A stretch of DNA of 64,000 nt from Natronoarchaeum mannanilyticum. Lineage in GTDB: Archaea; Halobacteriota; Halobacteria; Halobacteriales; Natronoarchaeaceae. The translations under genes and the position numbers were made by a program. How positions within the stretch are numbered: the first letter of the stretch is position 1; every line of letters starts with the position of its first letter. This document shows positions 8,682-15,982 of the stretch, piece by piece. The DNA lies in the NCBI RefSeq assembly GCF_039522665.1, contig NZ_BAAADV010000001.1, positions 744,001 through 808,000 on the forward strand, given 5' to 3'. A model generated the notes under the pieces. That model was not told where the DNA came from. It searched no databases and saw nothing but the letters and a program-made list of their open reading frames with translations.

Positions 8682-8826
8682 TCTTTCTACGACTCACCTT
8701 TGCGAGGCGACGCCAGTCGCCGAGCAAACGCGTTACGTCGTCGAAGACGGCAACGGTCCGGCTCGAGCAGACGAGTCGCAGCCCGCGCAGGCGAACGAAG
8801 TGAGTCGGGCAGGACCGTCTCGGCGA

Positions 8827-8897
8827 GTTCGATCCCTGGCGGTGGCGTAAAATCGCACGACGATTTTACGGCTAATCAGAACGCTGCGCGTTCTGAT
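8827..8897. repeat. tRNA-Asn 3'-end copy with two hairpins
   Basis: Bases 8827-8847 repeat the last 21 bases of tRNA-Asn (8661-8681) with a single change. They run directly into a perfect 9-bp hairpin (8847-8855 with 8861-8869, loop CACGA) and then a perfect 10-bp hairpin (ATCAGAACGC at 8875-8884 with 8888-8897, loop TGC). The rest of the 325-base interval between tRNA-Asn and the next tRNA holds no gene that I can see. Confidence 0.8.
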
Positions 8898-9007
8898 GAT
8901 GGCGTCACTTCTGTGGAGTCCCTCGAGAGAGGAGGCGAACCTATTCGACTCCCGACGGGCGGGGAATGCGACAAACCTTAGTTCGGGTTGATCCAACGAC
9001 GACGTAC

Positions 9008-9082
9008 GGGCCCGTATCTCAGTCTGGTTAGAGAGAGCGGCTCATAACCGCTTCGTCCTTGGTTCAAATCCGAGCGGGCCCA
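9008..9082 (+). tRNA. tRNA with CAT anticodon (Met or Ile2)
   Basis: A 75-base cloverleaf. GGGCCCG (9008-9014) pairs with CGGGCCC (9075-9081), discriminator A at 9082. The anticodon arm AGCGG-CTCATAA-CCGCT gives CAT. A CAT anticodon can be elongator methionine or the isoleucine tRNA whose C34 is modified to read AUA. The GGGCCCG acceptor reminds me of archaeal tRNA-Ile2, but automated annotation would probably say Met. Its 3' end is the integration site of the provirus: the 13 bases 9070-9082 recur at 25838-25850. Confidence 0.93.
9070..9082 (+). other. attL core (tRNA 3' end)
   Basis: Thirteen bases, CCGAGCGGGCCCA, which form the 3' part of the T stem, the acceptor strand and the discriminator of the CAT tRNA. 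An identical copy lies at 25838-25850. The base before each copy differs (T versus C), which limits the exact identity to 13 bp; the SNJ2 core is reported as 14 bp. Confidence 0.88.
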
Positions 9083-9258
9083 CTTCGAAACGAAGCGTTC
9101 TGTGGCCGGCTCCGAAACGTACGTGATAGCGCCCGAGAACCGAGAAAAGTAGCGAATAGTGTTTCCGAATTTGCGGGGGCGCTCGGTGAGTTCGCTTCGT
9201 TCCGAAGCGGTGCCCTGCGCAGTCCGGCGATCACCGTAGCCGAACGGGGGTGTTTGGC

Positions 9259-9501
9259 GTGACGATCGTCCGCTGGTCGTCATCCCGTAGTACTGACTGC
9301 CTCAACTGTGAGGCCCACGTCTCAGGCGACTTCCGGCGGGTCTACGGCGACGCCGACGACCAGGCCCACCGTTGTCCACAGTGTGATACGTGGGTGCGGC
9401 TCTTCGAGGGGAGCGCTGCCGGGCTCGATGTTCGGACGCCGGACCCTGAAACGTCGCCCGGTCGTCACGGGAACGATCCAGCCGAGGGGTGGTCGGCGTG
9501 A
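9259..9501 (+). CDS. Small zinc-finger protein (DUF7563-like)
   Basis: An 80-residue protein with two Cys pairs, C-L-N-C near residue 14 and C-P-Q-C near 40, separated by a segment V-S-G-D-F-R-R-V-Y-G-D. This is the pattern I know from the small haloarchaeal zinc-ribbon family DUF7563. The C-terminal 30 residues are polar and probably disordered. An alternative GTG lies three codons upstream at 9250; I prefer 9259. It is the first gene of a four-gene chain in which each stop overlaps the next start, so it is likely co-translated with the probable replication protein. It may help bind DNA or RNA, but that is inference. Confidence 0.7.
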   Translation: MTIVRWSSSRSTDCLNCEAHVSGDFRRVYGDADDQAHRCPQCDTWVRLFEGSAAGLDVRTPDPETSPGRHGNDPAEGWSA

Positions 9502-10088
9502 GCCGCGTTCCCCCGGAGTTCCAACAGCGGTTCGATGATAGCGGCGACTTCGACGCCGCAGCGCGGTACGTCCGCCGAAATCCCGAGACAACCGTCGCCG
9601 AAGTTCTCGGTCGGTTCGAGCTGGATCTCGACAAGCGAGACGAGGTCGCTACGCTCCTGGAAGAGATCGACGTCGATTCCGATACCCCGCCGACGCGCGT
9701 CGGCCACTGCAAAGTCGACGATTGCGACGTGTACGGCGGTCGGTCGACGAGTCAGGGACGGATTCGCCACTTCGGGAACACCGAGATCGGCGAACGCGGG
9801 TGGCTCGGAAATCCGCTCGTCCACGAGGGCGGTGCCCGCGACGAGCACCACGCCCAAGACGACGTGACCGTTGTCGCGACGCGCGAGGAAGCTGTCGCCC
9901 GGTTCGCCGACCTGTTCCTCGACGCCGTCGACGCCAGCCACGAGCTGCGCCGGACGCTCTACGAGGACGTTCGCGGTGGCGTGCTCGGAGGGTGGTGCCA
10001 GTCCGTCGACGACGATGGACCGGCGTGCCACCTGGAGGTCGTCGCCGAGGTCGCCGACGCGATCTCGAAGCGAGGTGGATCCGAGTGA
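9498..10088 (+). CDS. DUF4326 domain protein
   Basis: A 196-residue protein whose C-terminal half (about residues 70-185) is a DUF4326 domain. It shows G-W-L-G-N-P-L, a run of alternating helix residues with A-V-A-R-F-A-D-L-F, then G-V-L-G-G-W-C and A-C-H-L-E-V-V-A-E. The last two usually read L-G-C-W-C and C-H-G-D in the family, and here one Cys of the first pair is Gly. DUF4326 occurs in many phages and viruses without a proven role. The N-terminal 60 residues are a separate helical region. The start GTG 9498 shares bases with the previous TGA, and its own stop overlaps the next GTG. Confidence 0.75.
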   Translation: MSRVPPEFQQRFDDSGDFDAAARYVRRNPETTVAEVLGRFELDLDKRDEVATLLEEIDVDSDTPPTRVGHCKVDDCDVYGGRSTSQGRIRHFGNTEIGERGWLGNPLVHEGGARDEHHAQDDVTVVATREEAVARFADLFLDAVDASHELRRTLYEDVRGGVLGGWCQSVDDDGPACHLEVVAEVADAISKRGGSE

Positions 10089-10315
10089 GCGCCGCCCATC
10101 GCTTCGGCCCCCTCGTCGAGCACGATTTCTGGCCCGCAGAAGAGCGCCGCCGTCTCGAACTCGCTCTTGCGGGCGCTCGCAAGTGGCAGACGATCGAACC
10201 GCACAAGGTCGAGTTCTGGGAGGCGTTCGATAGCATCCTTCTCGAACACTATCCCCAGTGCCGGTTCGAGGAACGTGAGCAAACTGGCCTCGACGAGTGG
10301 GGTAGTGAGCAGTGA
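10085..10315 (+). CDS. Small provirus protein of unknown function
   Basis: A 76-residue soluble protein, rich in aromatic and acidic residues (H-D-F-W-P-A-E-E-R-R-R near residue 13, E-F-W-E-A-F-D near 43). It has no transmembrane segment and no cysteine motif beyond a single Cys. The start GTG 10085 overlaps the previous TGA (GTGA), and its TGA overlaps the GTG of the next gene, so translational coupling is very likely on both sides. I do not recognise the family; its place suggests a role in provirus replication. Confidence 0.6.
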   Translation: MSAAHRFGPLVEHDFWPAEERRRLELALAGARKWQTIEPHKVEFWEAFDSILLEHYPQCRFEEREQTGLDEWGSEQ

Positions 10316-11937
10316 GTCACGTCCGAACGTCGCCCCACGAACTCGAAGGGAACTTCAACTTCTTCGAGCATGGGCTTGGGCCGTACTGGGCGGTCTCGAA
10401 GCTGCTATTCGAGGGGTTCGACGGCGACTCGGGCGAGATCGACGCCGAGATCGGCGGCGAGGACTGGATCGTCACGCTCCGGTATCAGAAGGGCGGCATC
10501 GCGCCGCGCCCCGAGGACAGCGACAATATCGAACGCCTCTACGAGTTCCGGATCGGCATGAACGGCCACGGCGAGCGGAAGGCGAACTTCCACGTCCGGC
10601 CGCGATTCGCCGACATGGAGAACTTCGAGACGGGCAAGGAGATCACGTCGCCATGTGACCATGACCAGTATCCCGACGAGGCGACGAACGTCCACTTCAG
10701 CGGCAGCAACATCGAACCCGACGACTACCCAGTCCTACTCCGGAAAGCGCTCCAGGCGCTCGCAGCGGACGCTGGCATACGGGTGAATCCGAACTACTTC
10801 GTCCAGCTCCACGAGACGAGCAACATCACCACCTACGAGCGCTACGTCCGCGTCCGGCGCACCATGGCGAAGAAGTTCGTCCGCTCAACGGGAGCGATGC
10901 GACGCATCCTCGAACTCTTGGCGCAGAAGGAGGGATCGGACACGGTGTACAAGCCGAGCAACGCCGGCCCGAACGAAGATATCGTGGGCTACAACCACCG
11001 CCTCGTGCTGCCGAAAGCCGACGCCCGCGAACTCATTCCGATGCACACCCGCGGGAAGCAGATCAAGCACTACCACCCGCAGTACGTCAACGGCGACGAG
11101 GAAAACCCGCTCCACCACCCGAAGATCGGCATCCTTCTGAAGAAATCGCTCAACAAGAGTCGCGCGTTCGACTGGTCCGAGCGCGATGGGCTTCGCCGCG
11201 AGATCGACGAGACGATCATCAACACGCTTCGGTGGAGCGGCATCCCGATCGGCGCCGACGGAACGACGTTCGTCGCCGACGATCACTTCAGCGCGACCGC
11301 GACCGACGAGACCGTCGAGTTCTACCAGGACCCGACGCCCGAGATCGAAGCCGAGCAGGAAGCGCTACTCGTCACGACGCTGCGCGACATGACCGACGCC
11401 GATGTCGATTTTCTGGAAACGCTGGTCGCTGACGGTAGCGGCCAGCACCCCCAGAAGATCGCGAACAGCGCCGAGCGCGGCATCTCGACGCTGTACCGCT
11501 CTCTGGAGCGGCTCGATGGGTTGGTCCGGAACGACAACGCCTCGGTCGAGTTCGTGAGCCGGAAGATCGAACAGGAGATCGCCGGCATCGTCGAGAGTAC
11601 CGAGCACCGGATCGAAAACGCAGCTGACCGAGCGGCGAAGCTCTTGGACGTCGACGCCAGGCAAGCGGCGTCGAGCGCGTTCCAGCAGTGGATGCAGAAG
11701 TACGCCGCCACTTTCGAGTTCGACGAGGACCGCGGTGAGCGAACGATCCGAATCGACACGCTCCTGGGCGAACTCAAATCTACGTCGTTCCCCTACATCG
11801 CCGACGTGATCGACGCCGCGAAGACGGCGTGGGTGAAGGACGGTCGCGATCCGCGTGATCTGCGGGAGGCGTGGGTCGAGTGGCTGAACGCTGACGGCGA
11901 TCGGCGCCGCTCGAAGCTATCGACGCTCGCCCGGTAG
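10312..11937 (+). CDS. Probable provirus replication protein (DUF7845-like)
   Basis: A 541-residue protein, the largest of the left-end operon. The N terminus (H-E-L-E-G-N-F-N-F-F-E-H-G-L-G-P-Y-W) resembles a haloarchaeal family that I recall as DUF7845. Near residues 375-400, H-P-Q-K-I-A-N-S-A-E-R-G-I-S-T-L-Y-R-S-L-E-R-L looks like a helix-turn-helix or winged helix. Betapleolipoviruses lack the rolling-circle Rep of HRPV-1 and are thought to use a winged-helix replication protein in this place, so I infer initiation of provirus or virus DNA replication. No rolling-circle His-hydrophobe-His motif or Walker A motif is visible. The GTG start overlaps the previous stop. Confidence 0.65.
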   Translation: MSHVRTSPHELEGNFNFFEHGLGPYWAVSKLLFEGFDGDSGEIDAEIGGEDWIVTLRYQKGGIAPRPEDSDNIERLYEFRIGMNGHGERKANFHVRPRFADMENFETGKEITSPCDHDQYPDEATNVHFSGSNIEPDDYPVLLRKALQALAADAGIRVNPNYFVQLHETSNITTYERYVRVRRTMAKKFVRSTGAMRRILELLAQKEGSDTVYKPSNAGPNEDIVGYNHRLVLPKADARELIPMHTRGKQIKHYHPQYVNGDEENPLHHPKIGILLKKSLNKSRAFDWSERDGLRREIDETIINTLRWSGIPIGADGTTFVADDHFSATATDETVEFYQDPTPEIEAEQEALLVTTLRDMTDADVDFLETLVADGSGQHPQKIANSAERGISTLYRSLERLDGLVRNDNASVEFVSRKIEQEIAGIVESTEHRIENAADRAAKLLDVDARQAASSAFQQWMQKYAATFEFDEDRGERTIRIDTLLGELKSTSFPYIADVIDAAKTAWVKDGRDPRDLREAWVEWLNADGDRRRSKLSTLAR

Positions 11938-11944
11938 CGCGGCC

Positions 11945-12200
11945 CCTCGTAGTGGCAACGCTGTTCTTCGACCCCTCTTTTTCAAGTAGAGGTTAGTTTT
12001 CGAGTAGTTACGTTCAAGTTAGGTTTACTTGCGGCGAGCGGCGGCGCCGCGATCGAGGCGATCGGCGCCGAGCTGGCGCCGGGCGATTCCCGCTGCACGG
12101 GAGATCCCCCTTAGGAAGTGTGCCTAAGGGCACTCGGCGGAAAAAGTACTCCGCTCCGCTGAGTTCCAGTTGAAGCACTCGAAACATTCGACGTGATGGA
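11945..12200. other. Candidate provirus replication origin
   Basis: This is a gene-free interval of about 320 bases after the probable rep gene. It starts with an A+T-rich stretch containing two related direct repeats, TTCAAGT-(A)G-GGTTAG-like at about 11979 and TTCAAGTTAGG at about 12013. It continues with three GGCGCC boxes at about 12045-12080, and a perfect 8-bp hairpin CCCTTAGG / CCTAAGGG (12108-12115 and 12123-12130). The combination of iteron-like repeats, an A+T-rich patch and a hairpin next to a rep-like gene is what an origin could look like; there is no direct proof. Confidence 0.35.
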
Positions 12201-12260
12201 TGGCCAGTCCGAGATTGAAAGGGGCGTAGTCCTTTTTTCACCCCAGAACCAGCATCTACC

Positions 12261-12662
12261 ATGGCGATACACGGACAATTTGTTACAGACGATTGGAAGT
12301 ATATCCGAGCCGCGCGAGATAACGAGGATCATCTTATCCGAGTATTTGTCCATGAAGAGTGGTATCCCTATTTTAAGTCCCTCTACGACTATGCGGAATT
12401 GTTAACGGCTGGTGTCAGTATAGAGGAGGTACCCAGTCGCATCGAGTCCTGTTTTGATTGGTTCTCTGCTCTAACAGCAGAAATCGGAGCAAATGGATGG
12501 ATCTTCAGTATTGCTATTATTGGCTGGATAACTCATTTAGTCAAAAATAGAATTGGGATTGGGGAGTTTACGTATGACACGGTTGGGTACGGAGATCTAG
12601 CATATGGTGAGGCTCCCTATGGTGGCGGGACAAGAATTCTTGAACTTCCGGTAGAGGAGTAG
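12261..12662 (+). CDS. A+T-rich cargo protein with one membrane segment
   Basis: A 133-residue protein of unknown function. The first 70 residues are soluble with many aromatics (W-Y-P-Y-F-K-S-L-Y-D-Y near 34). A hydrophobic helix follows at about 82-98 (W-I-F-S-I-A-I-I-G-W-I), and the tail is rich in Gly and Tyr. Codon use is A+T-rich, unlike the viral core and the host, so it is likely a recent acquisition. It converges on the multi-pass membrane protein gene 30 bases downstream. The pair may form an accessory module; defence or superinfection exclusion is possible but unproven. Confidence 0.6.
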   Translation: MAIHGQFVTDDWKYIRAARDNEDHLIRVFVHEEWYPYFKSLYDYAELLTAGVSIEEVPSRIESCFDWFSALTAEIGANGWIFSIAIIGWITHLVKNRIGIGEFTYDTVGYGDLAYGEAPYGGGTRILELPVEE

Positions 12663-12692
12663 TCAAACGAAAATGGGGACTGATTCTAATCC

Positions 12693-13469
12693 TTAGACTC
12701 TGTCTGAAACGTTCTTAATAGCCGTCTGGATACTCCATAGAGGGAGGCCAATTATAGATATGACAAACAACACTGCGTAGACTAACAAGAAGAAGCTCAA
12801 GGAATAATACAATGACATTGCCGCCCAATCTATGAGTGTCCGTGAAACATCTTCTCCTGGCATCGGCTGAAATTCTAATAGAACTGCTGCTGCTGCAATC
12901 CCCAGCATGAACACTATAGAATATCCTATAAATTTCAATGGGGTTGAGAACCTGCCAAAATGACTGGCAATCTTGTTGACCGCCTTAATAGAGAAAAATG
13001 ACGAGAAGATCCCAATAACCTCTCCAACTAGAACCAATACTAATATTGCGTATGTGAAAAGTATATTATCAAACTGGGAAAGAAGACCAAATATAAGAGC
13101 GACTATTTGGAGATAGAATACTCCAAATCCGATCAAAAAAAGGTTCTCCAGTTTCACCACTGTAGATAGTCTCCAACCAATTATCCTAACTAACTTTATG
13201 AATATTACGATGGATATAAGAATGATCAAAGCGAATCCTGAAAAGATAGCGTAGTTCAATACGTCAGTATAACCCGCTTTTTGCGTTGCAGTATCAAGAT
13301 ATACTGTTATACCTCCAAATACACCAGTTAGGGTAAACAGATGTACGTTCTCCTCAAGAAACTCATCCAGATCTGAGATTGATCCTATAATAGTTGGTAT
13401 AAGATAGAGATGCAGATATTGACTAAGCAGTGATTTCTTGGCAGTACGTAACTCTACTTCGCGCGACAT
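12693..13469 (-). CDS. A+T-rich multi-pass membrane cargo protein
   Basis: A 258-residue integral membrane protein of unknown family. I count six likely membrane segments, at about residues 46-62, 73-94, 107-130, 136-158, 178-198 and 221-245. Loops carry few charges, and there is no recognisable transporter or channel motif. It is A+T-rich throughout, unlike the host genes. It faces the 133-residue gene tail to tail and lies between the candidate origin and a truncated nuclease copy, that is, in the variable part of the provirus. Start ATG 13469 reads M-S-R-E-V-E-L. Confidence 0.65.
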   Translation of the reverse strand: MSREVELRTAKKSLLSQYLHLYLIPTIIGSISDLDEFLEENVHLFTLTGVFGGITVYLDTATQKAGYTDVLNYAIFSGFALIILISIVIFIKLVRIIGWRLSTVVKLENLFLIGFGVFYLQIVALIFGLLSQFDNILFTYAILVLVLVGEVIGIFSSFFSIKAVNKIASHFGRFSTPLKFIGYSIVFMLGIAAAAVLLEFQPMPGEDVSRTLIDWAAMSLYYSLSFFLLVYAVLFVISIIGLPLWSIQTAIKNVSDRV

Positions 13470-13541
13470 TCGTTCCAGATGCTAAATACGCAGATACAAA
13501 ATATACCTGGAATATAGCTCAATCACACCTGCAAAATAGAT

Positions 13542-13817
13542 TTAGAATATGTTTTTGATTGCGATCTTCGTCTGCTGACTGTTTCTGTGTTTACCACCCC
13601 CATGCCACCGAATAAGCGGTAGATCTCCTGCTCGAACCATTTTGTCGTCGAGCACGGTACAGCCAGAGCGTCCATGCGGCCGATAGACGACGAAACAGTA
13701 CCAGCCGTCAGCTCGCCGAAGCCGATCGTGATACTGCCGGTAGATCTTGAAGTTGCCCGGCTGACCGTTTGCGTGCTCGACCATCGTGCTCTTGATCTCG
13801 ACCGACGTTCCGTTCAT
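13542..13817 (-). pseudogene. Truncated copy of the nuclease-like gene
   Basis: The 91 codons are a close copy of the C-terminal two thirds of the gene at 14260-14643 (shared V-E-I-K-S-T-M-V-E-H-A and L-P-L-I-R-W-H-G-G-G). The copy begins at N-G-T, so about 36 N-terminal residues of the full gene are missing. The last dozen residues have drifted to A+T-rich codons. It could still be translated from ATG 13817, but a PD-(D/E)xK-like protein without its first part is probably inactive. It looks like the remnant of a local duplication or recombination with a related virus. Confidence 0.65.
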
Positions 13818-14259
13818 GAATCTGATTTATAGCAAAATCAGTCGGGCATGAATATTCACTTCACGGATGATGGCAAACTTTTTGACCGTCCAAATGAATT
13901 ATTAATTCGCGGTGGTTTCAGTACTGCCGCTCGTCGATTCGTTGGCAGACCGAGGGTAATACACAGGTATTGCCTGTGGGCGGGTGGGTGCCCACCACTC
14001 ATTCACACTTGTCGTGAATTATTACTTCACAAATTTCGTATTGCCAATGGCGATTGCCAATAGCATACGTGAATTTATATTTCTCAAGCCCATAGAATTG
14101 TTACCAGCATTGTGCTGGCGTGCCACACGATGGCCGAATCCCGATCGAGCATCCCATCCGCTGGTATCTACCGTCGTGTGGTACAGGCGTAATGCACGAC
14201 CCCGGTCGTGGGCGGGCCGATAGCCCCGCCGCCTCACCATCATGTTCCGCCGGTCATTC
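13818..14259. other. Gene-free structured spacer between nuclease copies
   Basis: About 440 bases without a convincing gene, lying exactly between the truncated and full nuclease copies. It contains small repeats and foldbacks: GTGAATTATTACTTCAC at about 14012, ATTGCCAATGGCGATTGCCAAT at about 14040-14061 (direct repeat of ATTGCCAAT), TGGGTGCCCACCA at about 13985, GCACGACCCCGGTCGTGG at about 14192, and CACACGA / TCGTGTG near 14123 and 14174. Base composition is mixed. It may be a regulatory, packaging or second origin region, or a decayed gene. Confidence 0.45.
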
Positions 14260-14643
14260 TTAGAAAAGTTCGTCAATCCCGAGTTTCGCCTGTTGGGTAT
14301 CGCGGTGATCGCCGCCGCCGTGCCACCGGATTAGCGGGAGATCGCCAGCCCGGACCATCTTGTCGTCGAGCACAGTGCAGCCTGATCGCCCGTGCGGGCG
14401 GTACACGACGAAACAATACCAACCGTTAGCTCGCCGAAGCCGATCGTGGTACTGCCGGTAGATCTTGAAGTTCCCCGGCTGGCCGTCGGCGTGCTCGACC
14501 ATCGTGCTCTTGATCTCGACCGGCGTTCCGTTCTGGAAGCGGGCGTCGTGCCACGACGCCCGCTCGAGCTGGAACCGGCGCTTCTTGGCCATCCGCTTCT
14601 CGCAGATCGTCCCGAAGTGGTTCGCTCGGTGGGACCGGCTCAC
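14260..14643 (-). CDS. PD-(D/E)xK nuclease-like / resolvase-like protein
   Basis: A 127-residue protein opening M-S-R-S-H-R-A-N-H-F. The segment T-P-V-E-I-K-S-T-M near residue 45, followed by an F-K-I-Y-R-Q-Y-H helix and the strand W-Y-C-F-V-V-Y, fits the E-x-K core of small PD-(D/E)xK nucleases such as archaeal Holliday-junction resolvases and repair endonucleases; the acidic partner upstream may be D in S-W-H-D-A. This assignment is tentative. A perfect TATA run at 14668-14676 lies about 25 bases before GTG 14643, which supports that start and a leaderless message. A truncated relative lies at 13542-13817. Confidence 0.6.
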   Translation of the reverse strand: MSRSHRANHFGTICEKRMAKKRRFQLERASWHDARFQNGTPVEIKSTMVEHADGQPGNFKIYRQYHDRLRRANGWYCFVVYRPHGRSGCTVLDDKMVRAGDLPLIRWHGGGDHRDTQQAKLGIDELF

Positions 14644-14667
14644 GCGGACCACGCGCGTCGCGCGCCG

Positions 14668-14676
14668 ATATATATA
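14668..14676 (-). promoter_or_regulatory. TATA box of the nuclease-like gene
   Basis: ATATATATA in otherwise G+C-rich DNA, centred about 29 bases upstream of GTG 14643. This is the normal distance from an archaeal TATA box to a leaderless start. Confidence 0.6.
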
Positions 14677-14806
14677 CGCCTCCGCCGGGTGCTCGCCGCC
14701 ACGCCCATCGCTGGCGCTCGTCGCCCACCAGGGCGGCGAGCGCGCTGTGGGCCAACCTCTCTAAAGGGGGGTCGGTTGAACTTGCAACGTTGGAATCCTG
14801 ACGCCG

Positions 14807-15982
14807 TCATGCAATCACCCGGTCGACCGTTTCAACCCATTCGCGCTTCTCTCGGTCGCCCTCGTCGTAGTCGTCGAGCCAATTGTAGACCGTCGTGTTG
14901 CTGAACGGAACGAACTCAGCGGCCTGGTTGGGCGTCATGCCCTGGTCGCGCACGCACGTTTTGATGGTCCACATCGCGACGCGTTTGATGTCGTCACGTT
15001 CGAGATCGTCGGTCGCGGGCTCGTCGTTCGACGGCGCCTGCCAGGACCACTCGCTCGCCTCTTTGGTGTTCATCGACCAGTCGGTCGGCGGGATGCCCTC
15101 CAGGGGGCGCGGGTCGACATCGACGAGCTTCCCGCCCGAGATCCGGTCGGCGACGACCGCTTTCTTCTTCGATTCCTTCTTGATGATCGTGCCGACGCGC
15201 CAGAGCATCGGGTGAATCGAACTCTCGTCGTGGCCGATGTAGATGAGAGCGCCGCCGTACTTGCGGATCTTGAACACCAGCGGCCCCATCAGCTTCCGGA
15301 CTAAATGGCCGTCCTCGCCGGTCCCGCTGGCGTTCGACGAGAACTCGTCGCCGACGAACAGCTTCGGCTGCTGGGTGTTCTCGACGGGATCGCCGTCCTG
15401 TTCGACCCACTCGGTCAACAGCGGGTAGTGCGGGATGTACCCGTCCTCGACGCTCCCGTCGTCGCGGACCCACTGGTCGTTGCGGTCGAGCGTCCGGATG
15501 TTCGAGCCGACCAGGAGGTCGCCGTCGACCCACCGCTCGCGCAGCTGGCCCAACAGCCCAGCGAAGTCTGACTTCCCCGCGCCCATCTCGCCGAGGATCA
15601 CGATCACCGGCGCCGGCCCGGCGACGATCTCCTGCATTCGCGTCACCGTCTTGATCCCGGCCATGTCGGCGTGCTGGGACGGATCGCCGACGTAGTGCTT
15701 GAGCGTCACCGTGTCGCCGTTCTGCATCGCGTTCCGGGCCGTCTCACTCCCCTCGGCGCGCAGGATGTCGCGGTTCTTCTGGACGCTGAGGTAGTCCGCG
15801 GCGGGCTTGCCTTCCCAGCGGTCGGGATCGTGGTGGATCGCCCGCATCGTCATCTGACGGTCGACCTGTTCGTCGCGGACGAACCCCGAGTGCGGGACTA
15901 CCTCCTCGGGATCGCGTTCGAGGTTCCCGCTCTGGAACTCGCGAAACCCGCCGACCGTGTAGTTGTCTTGCTCGTCACCCAT
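14807..15982 (-). CDS. Pleolipovirus VP8-like P-loop ATPase
   Basis: A 391-residue NTPase matching the last gene of the pleolipovirus core (VP8). Walker A G-E-M-G-A-G-K-S lies near residue 131 and the Walker B strand L-F-V-G-D-E-F near 208. A conserved tail follows: M-T-P-N-Q-A-A-E-F-V-P-F-S-N-T-T-V-Y-N-W-L near 355 is a helix-turn-helix, so the protein probably couples ATP use to viral DNA. The role in the virus (genome handling or packaging at the membrane) is not established. Its ATG overlaps the end of the previous membrane-protein gene by 8 bases, which indicates one operon running from 19929 to 14807. Confidence 0.85.
   Translation of the reverse strand: MGDEQDNYTVGGFREFQSGNLERDPEEVVPHSGFVRDEQVDRQMTMRAIHHDPDRWEGKPAADYLSVQKNRDILRAEGSETARNAMQNGDTVTLKHYVGDPSQHADMAGIKTVTRMQEIVAGPAPVIVILGEMGAGKSDFAGLLGQLRERWVDGDLLVGSNIRTLDRNDQWVRDDGSVEDGYIPHYPLLTEWVEQDGDPVENTQQPKLFVGDEFSSNASGTGEDGHLVRKLMGPLVFKIRKYGGALIYIGHDESSIHPMLWRVGTIIKKESKKKAVVADRISGGKLVDVDPRPLEGIPPTDWSMNTKEASEWSWQAPSNDEPATDDLERDDIKRVAMWTIKTCVRDQGMTPNQAAEFVPFSNTTVYNWLDDYDEGDREKREWVETVDRVIA

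Noticed and set aside
10312-11937. Rolling-circle replication initiator
   Set aside because: No His-hydrophobe-His motif or Tyr-x-x-Lys-type active site can be seen; the HTH and length suit another kind of initiator.
12261-12662. T-V-G-Y-G-D near the C terminus, like a K+ channel selectivity filter
   Set aside because: There is only one membrane helix, no pore helix before the motif and no following helix, and the tail is simply rich in Gly and Tyr. Coincidence is more likely.
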